Assembly: GCA_934563745.1 (NCBI GenBank) | Contig: CAKTHE010000003.1 | Span: 1 to 64,000, forward strand | Length of the DNA stretch: 64,000 bases | Reading direction: 5' to 3' | Source: an uncultured Dysosmobacter sp. | GTDB taxonomy: Bacteria; Bacillota; Clostridia; Oscillospirales; Oscillospiraceae | In this document: one piece after another, positions 59,371-64,000 of the stretch | Numbering within the stretch: position 1 is the first letter of the stretch | Layout: each line of letters begins with the position of its first letter | Notes under the pieces: model-generated | Database searches by the model: none | Told to the model about the DNA's origin: nothing | The model's input: only the letters and a program-made list of their open reading frames with translations | Program-made: the position numbers and the translations under genes

Positions 59371-60123
59371 ATGAAACTGATCTCCTGGAACGTGAACGGC
59401 CTGCGGGCCTGCCTGGGCAAGGGATTTCTGGACTTCTGCGCCTTCGCGGACGCAGATGTGATCTGCCTGCAGGAAACCAAGATGAAGCCGGAGCAGGCGT
59501 CGTTTGAACTGCCCGGCTATGAGCGCTTTTGGAACAGCGCCGACAAGGCCGGCTATTCCGGCACGGCGGTCTTTACCCGCACGCCGCCGCTGGCGGTGAC
59601 CTATGACTTCGGCGACGACCAGCACCGGCACGAGGGCCGGGTGATCACGGCGGAGTATCCGGCGTTTTACCTGGTGTGCTGCTATACGCCCAACTCCCAG
59701 GACGAGCTGCGCCGTCTGGATTACCGGATGAACTGGGAGGATGCCTTCCGGGACTATCTGTGCACGCTGGACCGGGTGAAGCCGGTGGTCCTGTGCGGCG
59801 ACCTGAATGTGGCCCACGAAGAGATCGACCTGAAAAATCCCAAAACCAACCGGCGCAATCCCGGCTTTACGGATGAGGAGCGGGAAAAGATGACGGCGCT
59901 GCTGTCTGCCGGCTTTGTGGACACCTACCGGGCGCTGCATCCGGATACGGCGGCCTATTCCTGGTGGAGCTACCGCATGAAGGCGCGGGAGCGGAACGTA
60001 GGTTGGCGGATCGATTATTTCATCGTATCGCAGCGGCTGATGGAGCATGTGACCGGCGCGGACATTTACGGCGAGATCCTGGGCAGCGACCACTGCCCGG
60101 TGGTGCTGGAGCTGGACGTGTGA
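59371..60123 (+). CDS. xth: Exodeoxyribonuclease III / AP endonuclease
   Basis: This 250-residue enzyme cuts at abasic sites and trims 3' ends in base-excision repair. The active-site segments are intact: N7 in SWNVNGLRA, Glu in CLQETKM, Tyr in CYTPNSQDELRRL, Asp and Asn in CGDLNVAH, and Asp-His in LGSDHCPVV. ATG at 59371 follows AGAAAGGAATCTGCC. It converges on gpr with only 3 bases between stops; a GCTCAGCTGAGC palindrome covers the junction. Confidence 0.95.
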   Translation: MKLISWNVNGLRACLGKGFLDFCAFADADVICLQETKMKPEQASFELPGYERFWNSADKAGYSGTAVFTRTPPLAVTYDFGDDQHRHEGRVITAEYPAFYLVCCYTPNSQDELRRLDYRMNWEDAFRDYLCTLDRVKPVVLCGDLNVAHEEIDLKNPKTNRRNPGFTDEEREKMTALLSAGFVDTYRALHPDTAAYSWWSYRMKARERNVGWRIDYFIVSQRLMEHVTGADIYGEILGSDHCPVVLELDV

Positions 60124-60126
60124 CGC

Positions 60127-61017
60127 TCAGCTGAGCAGCGCATTGATCTGGCTGATCTCCAGCCCCTGCAGGGCCCAGTTGATGCCGTAGCCCAGGACCT
60201 TGGAAAGATCCCGCACCCGGGCGTCGATATCCCGGATGGTCACCGTCATGCCTCGCCCGGGCAGCTTTTTCCCCTCCGGCAGGGCTGCGCCCGCATCTTC
60301 CAGAAGGTCGGCGGCCAGGGTGGCGGCATCCACCACAGTGGGGACGCCCACAGCCAGGACCGGAACGCCCAGGGTGCGCTCCGTCAGCGCGGCCCGGTGG
60401 TTTCCCACGCCGGAGCCCGGCGCGATCCCGGTGTTGGAAAGTTGCACCGTGGTGCACAGGCGGCTGACGCGGCGGGCGGCCAGAGCATCCACCGCAATGA
60501 CGAAATCCGGCTTCGTCTCCCGTACCAGGGCCCGTACGGTTTCGGCGGATTCCACGCCGGTGGTGCCCAGCACGCCGGCGGCAAAGGCGCATACCGGGCG
60601 GAAGCCGGAAAACTGCCGGGGCATGGCGCCCAGCAGATGCCGGGTAATAAGCAGGTGCGACAGGGTGTCCGGTCCCACGGCGTCCGGCGTCATGGCGGCA
60701 TTGCCCAGACCGACCACCAGCGCCGCCCCCTCCGAAGGAAGCAGGGCCTGAAGCTCCGTGCCCACCAGACGCACGGCCCGCTCGAAAAAGTCCGGCTTGC
60801 GCTGCCAGAAGGAAGTGAGATCCAGGGTCATATAGGTTCCCTCGGGCTTTCCCAGGGCCTTGGCGCCCCGGCCATCCAACACGTCCACCCGGGTCGTAGA
60901 GTAGCCTTCCTTGCGCCGGCGCAGGGCCTTCACGCCCTCCAGGCGGGTGGTTTTTTCTGCGGATTCCTGAAAAAGCTCCTGCGCTTCCAGGGCCAGGTCG
61001 GTGCGCTTTGTGAACAT
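60127..61017 (-). CDS. gpr: Germination protease GPR
   Basis: This 296-residue aspartic-type protease degrades small acid-soluble spore proteins at germination. Family motifs are GEGTYMTL-like KPEGTYMTLDL, VGLGNAAMTPDAVGP (with one of the two functional Asp), GTTGVESAE and VIAVDALAARR (the second Asp), then NTGIAPGSGVGN. The N-terminal FTKRTDLALEA is the usual GPR start including the pro-region. ATG at 61017 has AAAGGA at a rather long distance. It supports the spore-forming state with spoIIP. Confidence 0.93.
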   Translation of the reverse strand: MFTKRTDLALEAQELFQESAEKTTRLEGVKALRRRKEGYSTTRVDVLDGRGAKALGKPEGTYMTLDLTSFWQRKPDFFERAVRLVGTELQALLPSEGAALVVGLGNAAMTPDAVGPDTLSHLLITRHLLGAMPRQFSGFRPVCAFAAGVLGTTGVESAETVRALVRETKPDFVIAVDALAARRVSRLCTTVQLSNTGIAPGSGVGNHRAALTERTLGVPVLAVGVPTVVDAATLAADLLEDAGAALPEGKKLPGRGMTVTIRDIDARVRDLSKVLGYGINWALQGLEISQINALLS

Positions 61018-61125
61018 CTTGTAGTCAGATCCTTTCTTTTTCCACCAAATCTTGTGCTGTCGGCTTAGCTTTTGCGCCCGGCGGAACAATATGCGAAAAA
61101 AGAGGCGGAAATTCTGAAAAACCCC

Positions 61126-61154
61126 TTGATTTTTGAGAATTTAACTGCTAAAAT
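61126..61154 (+). promoter_or_regulatory. Promoter of rpsT
   Basis: TTGATT (61126-61131), 17-base spacer, TAAAAT (61149-61154). Confidence 0.7.
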
Positions 61155-61208
61155 ATCATTCTGCACGGTGGATTCCACCGCGTGAATTTGCCTAAGGAGG
61201 TGTTTGGT

Positions 61209-61472
61209 TTGCCGAATATTAAGTCTGCCAAGAAGCGCGTCCTGATCGCCGAAGCGAGAAATGCCCGCAACAAGGCTGCGAAATCCGAACTGAAGACCGC
61301 TATCAAGAAGTTCGAGGCCGCTGCCGCAGAAGGCAATCGCACCGAGGCCGATGGCGCTTACAAGGTTGCAGTCAAGAAGGTCGATCAGGCGGTGGCGAAG
61401 GGAATTCTGCACAAGAATACCGGCGCGCACAGAAAGAGCGCTATGACGCTCAAGCTCAACAAGATCGGCTGA
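61209..61472 (+). CDS. rpsT: 30S ribosomal protein S20
   Basis: This 87-residue basic helical protein begins PNIKSAKKRVLIAEARNARN after the initiator and ends HRKSAMTLKLNK, matching S20. It binds 16S rRNA during 30S assembly. The start is TTG at 61209, 7 bases after AAGGAGG; non-ATG starts are common for rpsT and link to its autoregulation in other bacteria. It lies beside gpr in divergent orientation, a common order in spore formers. Confidence 0.95.
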   Translation: MPNIKSAKKRVLIAEARNARNKAAKSELKTAIKKFEAAAAEGNRTEADGAYKVAVKKVDQAVAKGILHKNTGAHRKSAMTLKLNKIG

Positions 61473-61485
61473 TGAAGTCGCACGG

Positions 61486-61513
61486 AAGGACACCCGTCGG
61501 GGTGTCCTTTTTT
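61486..61513 (+). terminator. Intrinsic terminator after rpsT
   Basis: AAGGACACCC and GGGTGTCCTT form a perfect stem around GTCG, followed by TTTT. Confidence 0.92.
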
Positions 61514-61589
61514 GCACGCCGCGGCTTTTGTCCGCGCCGAAGCGGGATCGCCCCGGGGAATCTGGGGGCTTTTGTGTTCTTCGGATGAT

Positions 61590-61630
61590 AAACCGCCCCG
61601 GTCCGTTTTCAAAACGGACCGGGGCGGTTT
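61590..61630 (-). terminator. Hairpin terminator of the M23 peptidase gene
   Basis: AAACCGCCCCGGTCCGTTTT and AAAACGGACCGGGGCGGTTT pair as a perfect 20-bp stem around a single C. The minus-strand tail is ATCATCC after TTT, so the T tract is short. Confidence 0.7.
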
Positions 61631-61641
61631 GTTCGCAGGGG

Positions 61642-63597
61642 TCAGTGCAGATAATTCAGAGGGTTCTTGGCCACGCCGTTATAGCGTACTTCAAAGTGGC
61701 AGTGATTGCCGGTGGAGTTGCCGGTGGAGCCCATGCGGGCGATCTGCTGGCCTTTGTACACATGCTGACCGACCGAAACGGTCAGGCTGGAATTGTGGCC
61801 GTAATAGGTCACATAGCCGTTGCCGTGATTGATCTGGACCAGATAGCCGTAGCCGCTCATCCAGCCAGCATATACCACCGTGCCGCCGTCTGCGGCATAG
61901 ATGGGCGTGCCGCGGCGCCCGGCGATGTCGATGCCTTTATGGTTCGTGGAGCCGATGCCGCCGGGGGAGGAGCGCCGGCCGAAGCGGGAGGTAATCCGCC
62001 CGGTGGTGGGCCAGCGGAACGAGCCGGTGGGCAGCCAGGTGGGCCGCTCCTTGGTGCCCTGCAGCCGCTGCTCGGTCACGGGCTGCTTGATGGTCACGGA
62101 GGAGAGGATCTGCCGCTCAGTCTCCTCGCCGTTGACATAGGTGACGTTGGCCACCACATCCGCCGCCCCGTAAGAGCCGGCCGAGGTGACCTTATAATCA
62201 CCCTTATAGAGGTTGGCCGAATCCGTGTACACAATGTCGAAGGGCACGTCGTCCACATAGCGCTCCTGCTGCACGACCTTCAGCGTCAGATACGGAACGG
62301 CGGCGGACAGGGTCAGCACTTCGCCGATGGAGAGTTTATCCACATTGTAGCCGGGGTTCATGGCCAGCAGCTCTTTGGAGGTCATATCGTGGGAATTGGC
62401 GATCTGCGACCAGGTGTCACCCTTTTTCACGGTATAGGTGACTTCTTCCGTCTTGGTGCTGTATAAAAGCTCGGCCAGGTGCCCCAGATTCATCACGGAA
62501 TCCGAAGGCACGTATTCCTGCCGGATCTCTACATCCTGCAAAAAGTCGCAGAAGATGGTGTTCTCATCCGTGGAGTCGTTTTTAAGCTGCTTGAGCAGCT
62601 CCTCCAGCGCGCCCTCATATGGGGTCGCGCCCACCAGATCCCCGTCGATATACAGGGCGTATGCTTGGGTGACCAGCCCGATCTCGCCGGACAGGTCCGC
62701 CTCCAGCTCCTGCGCGTCCACCACATCCTGGCGGCGCAGCAGGCCGGAGTGATACTGCAGCAGGCTTTCGTCAATGGTAAAATGGGTGCCCAGGGTGGAG
62801 GAGGTCACCTTCTCCAGGTCCGAGCAGACGCTCTTTACCGTCAGCGGCGAGGCCACGGCCGCCACAGGCTCCCCATCGTAAGTGACGGTGGTGCCGAAGG
62901 TATAGAAGGATAAGAACAGGGTGACCACAGCCAGGGCCCCGGCTGCGCCGAGAAAGACGGCCGGCCGGAGATGCCGGCGGTTTTCCGCCCGCTCCCGGGT
63001 GGCCATAAAGCGGTGAATGGAACGCTTGCGGCGGCCCAGCAGGGCCTCGCCCAGCCGATCCGCCAGCATGGGCAGCAGGCCCCAGCCCAGCAGCACCCAC
63101 TGGATGGGAAGCCGGTTGGATTCCGGAAAATGCCGGGCCCGCTTTTCGCCCAGGATCTGCTTCCAGCGCCGCTTGGTCCGCTGCAGCTTCTGACGGGCCG
63201 CTGCGATCAGATTGCCCGGGGAAGCCGCCGTACGCGCCCCGGCTGCGGGCCGTGGGGCCGGAGGCTCCGCCGCTTGGGCGGGGACGGGTTTGGCGGGTTC
63301 CGCTTCTGCGGCGGCCCGTGCCGCGGCCCGCATGGCGACCGGCCGGCCGGTTTGTGCCGGCGCTGCGGCCGCGGGAGCGGCTTTGCCCAAAGCCACTGCG
63401 GTCTCAGACTCCCGGACCGGCGGGGCGGCGGGTTCTTCAAAGGCCGCGCGCGGGCGTGTCCGTGTTCCCCCCAGTCCCAGGGCGTGCTGTGCGCGTTTTG
63501 CCAGCAGCCGCCCATCTGTATGAAGCCGCTCACCCCACTGCGCGGCGCTCCAGCGCTGCGCACTGCGGCGGGGCCTTCTTTTCAGTTCAGTGCTCAT
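61642..63597 (-). CDS. LysM/G5/M23 peptidoglycan endopeptidase
   Basis: This 651-residue cell-wall hydrolase has a cytoplasmic Ala/Pro/Arg-rich N-terminus (about 1-200) and one membrane helix near residue 235 (GALAVVTLFLSFYTF). The outside part has a LysM repeat (VKKGDTWSQIANSHDMTSKE), a G5 domain (TVKQP-type segment near 520) and a C-terminal M23 domain. Zinc ligands are in NHKGIDIAG and HCHFEVRYNG. It cleaves peptide cross-bridges in growth or division. ATG at 63597 follows AAGGAGTATCT. The long cytoplasmic head is unusual for M23 proteins. Confidence 0.9.
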   Translation of the reverse strand: MSTELKRRPRRSAQRWSAAQWGERLHTDGRLLAKRAQHALGLGGTRTRPRAAFEEPAAPPVRESETAVALGKAAPAAAAPAQTGRPVAMRAAARAAAEAEPAKPVPAQAAEPPAPRPAAGARTAASPGNLIAAARQKLQRTKRRWKQILGEKRARHFPESNRLPIQWVLLGWGLLPMLADRLGEALLGRRKRSIHRFMATRERAENRRHLRPAVFLGAAGALAVVTLFLSFYTFGTTVTYDGEPVAAVASPLTVKSVCSDLEKVTSSTLGTHFTIDESLLQYHSGLLRRQDVVDAQELEADLSGEIGLVTQAYALYIDGDLVGATPYEGALEELLKQLKNDSTDENTIFCDFLQDVEIRQEYVPSDSVMNLGHLAELLYSTKTEEVTYTVKKGDTWSQIANSHDMTSKELLAMNPGYNVDKLSIGEVLTLSAAVPYLTLKVVQQERYVDDVPFDIVYTDSANLYKGDYKVTSAGSYGAADVVANVTYVNGEETERQILSSVTIKQPVTEQRLQGTKERPTWLPTGSFRWPTTGRITSRFGRRSSPGGIGSTNHKGIDIAGRRGTPIYAADGGTVVYAGWMSGYGYLVQINHGNGYVTYYGHNSSLTVSVGQHVYKGQQIARMGSTGNSTGNHCHFEVRYNGVAKNPLNYLH

Positions 63598-63642
63598 AGA
63601 TACTCCTTTGGACTGAAAAAAGTTACAATTTGTTACCGCTTC

Positions 63643-63671
63643 ATCATAGCCTTTTTTTCCGGCCGCGTCAA
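63643..63671 (-). promoter_or_regulatory. Promoter of the M23 peptidase gene
   Basis: TTGACG (63671-63666), 17-base spacer, TATGAT (63648-63643) on the minus strand. A GTTAC direct repeat with 10-bp period lies downstream at 63622-63636. Confidence 0.75.
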
Positions 63672-63812
63672 GTCCCATCCGTGCCGAAAATACTTCCAGC
63701 CCTTGCGGTGTAAGGGAAAGCAAAGCTACAACATGCAGGAAAGACGGCACAAATGTGTCAAAAGCGGTACAAAAGCGCCCGAAGAGGGGGACTTCTCCGG
63801 CGGGTTGTCCAA

Positions 63813-63841
63813 TTGACCGGACCGGCCGGAACGTGTATCAT
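63813..63841 (+). promoter_or_regulatory. Promoter of pta
   Basis: TTGACC (63813-63818), 17-base spacer, TATCAT (63836-63841). No gene is supported in 63672-63812. Confidence 0.7.
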
Positions 63842-63901
63842 GGAATCCGGAAGGCTTTATAAGCCGGGACGGCGGGTGTTCCGGCACAGAGGAGGACGCG
63901 T

Positions 63902-64000
63902 ATGTTTGAAGAGCTGAAAAAGAAGCTGCAGGCGGAGCCCTGCACGCTGGTGTTTACGGAGGGAACGGATGAGCGGATCCTTTCCGCGGCGGAGCGGCTT
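63902..64000 (+). CDS. pta: Phosphate acetyltransferase, N-terminal fragment
   Basis: Only 33 codons are visible; the gene continues past the right edge. MFEELKKKLQ and LVFTEGTDERILSAAERL match the start of Pta, where FPEGTDERIL is characteristic. Pta converts acetyl-CoA from PFOR to acetyl phosphate, allowing ATP formation by acetate kinase. ATG at 63902 follows GGAGG. Confidence 0.85.
   Translation, partial: MFEELKKKLQAEPCTLVFTEGTDERILSAAERL

Noticed and set aside
63621..63636. WalR-like box before the M23 peptidase
   Set aside because: GTTAC repeats have a 10-bp period, whereas WalR sites need 11 bp (TGTWAH-N5-TGTWAH); listed only as a direct repeat.
1..64000. CRISPR arrays, tRNA or rRNA genes, insertion sequences, prophage genes, replication origin
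   Set aside because: I looked for regularly spaced repeats, tRNA-like cloverleaf ends, transposase or integrase motifs and DnaA-box clusters and saw none that could be supported.

Overview
The window is a gene-dense, GC-rich stretch of a low-GC-phylum (Firmicutes/Bacillota) anaerobe. SpoIIP and the GPR spore protease indicate a spore former or recent descendant. Pyruvate:ferredoxin oxidoreductase, pyruvate phosphate dikinase, a membrane pyrophosphatase, D-2-hydroxyacid dehydrogenase with Rex-like sites, and phosphate acetyltransferase indicate fermentation. MurT/GatD-type genes, LytTR signalling, a T-box and a purine-type riboswitch fit a Clostridia member. The high GC suggests an Oscillospiraceae-like gut bacterium (Flavonifractor/Lawsonibacter type); that placement is inference. 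I see no rRNA, tRNA, CRISPR array, transposase or prophage.

Layout. 0-6.2 kb: start of ppdK (minus strand), then holB-ricT, a HAD phosphatase, an autoregulated GntR-ABC exporter operon and a small membrane exporter. 6.2-12.7 kb (minus): guaD behind a variant purine riboswitch, a phosphoglycolate phosphatase-like gene, cinA, thiI, yifB. 12.8-18.9 kb (plus): PFOR and an LtaS-like sulfatase-fold membrane protein. 19-29.1 kb (minus): gatD-like/murT, mnmG, a metallophosphoesterase, and a MarR-ABC-giant FtsX operon. 29.2-32 kb: a promoter/24-codon ORF/terminator unit, a hairpin-rich gap, and hppA. 32.2-35.5 kb (minus): a tryptophan-type ABC importer behind a T-box with a UGG specifier. 35.5-39.7 kb: D-2-hydroxyacid dehydrogenase with two Rex-like boxes, then pyrG behind an attenuator-like leader, and an M24 peptidase.

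39.7-50.7 kb is the most unusual block. It holds a lipoprotein with two metallo-beta-lactamase domains, three SPFH (HflK/HflC-like) proteins, a P1B-type ATPase and a LytTR/GHKL two-component system. The block lies between two near-identical 43-bp terminators. Paired LytTR-like sites with a 21-bp period occur both before the lipoprotein gene and before the response regulator gene. I propose that these genes form one membrane-stress or metal-homeostasis unit.

50.8-64 kb: a NifU-like scaffold with a GGGtGRT protein behind a consensus promoter, spoIIP with a sigma-E-like promoter, metG-tatD-radical SAM, a MATE pump divergent from xth, gpr, rpsT, a LysM/M23 peptidoglycan hydrolase, and the start of pta. 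Other points of note are a GatD homologue without its catalytic Cys and His, and a guaD riboswitch whose geometry predicts an ON switch.
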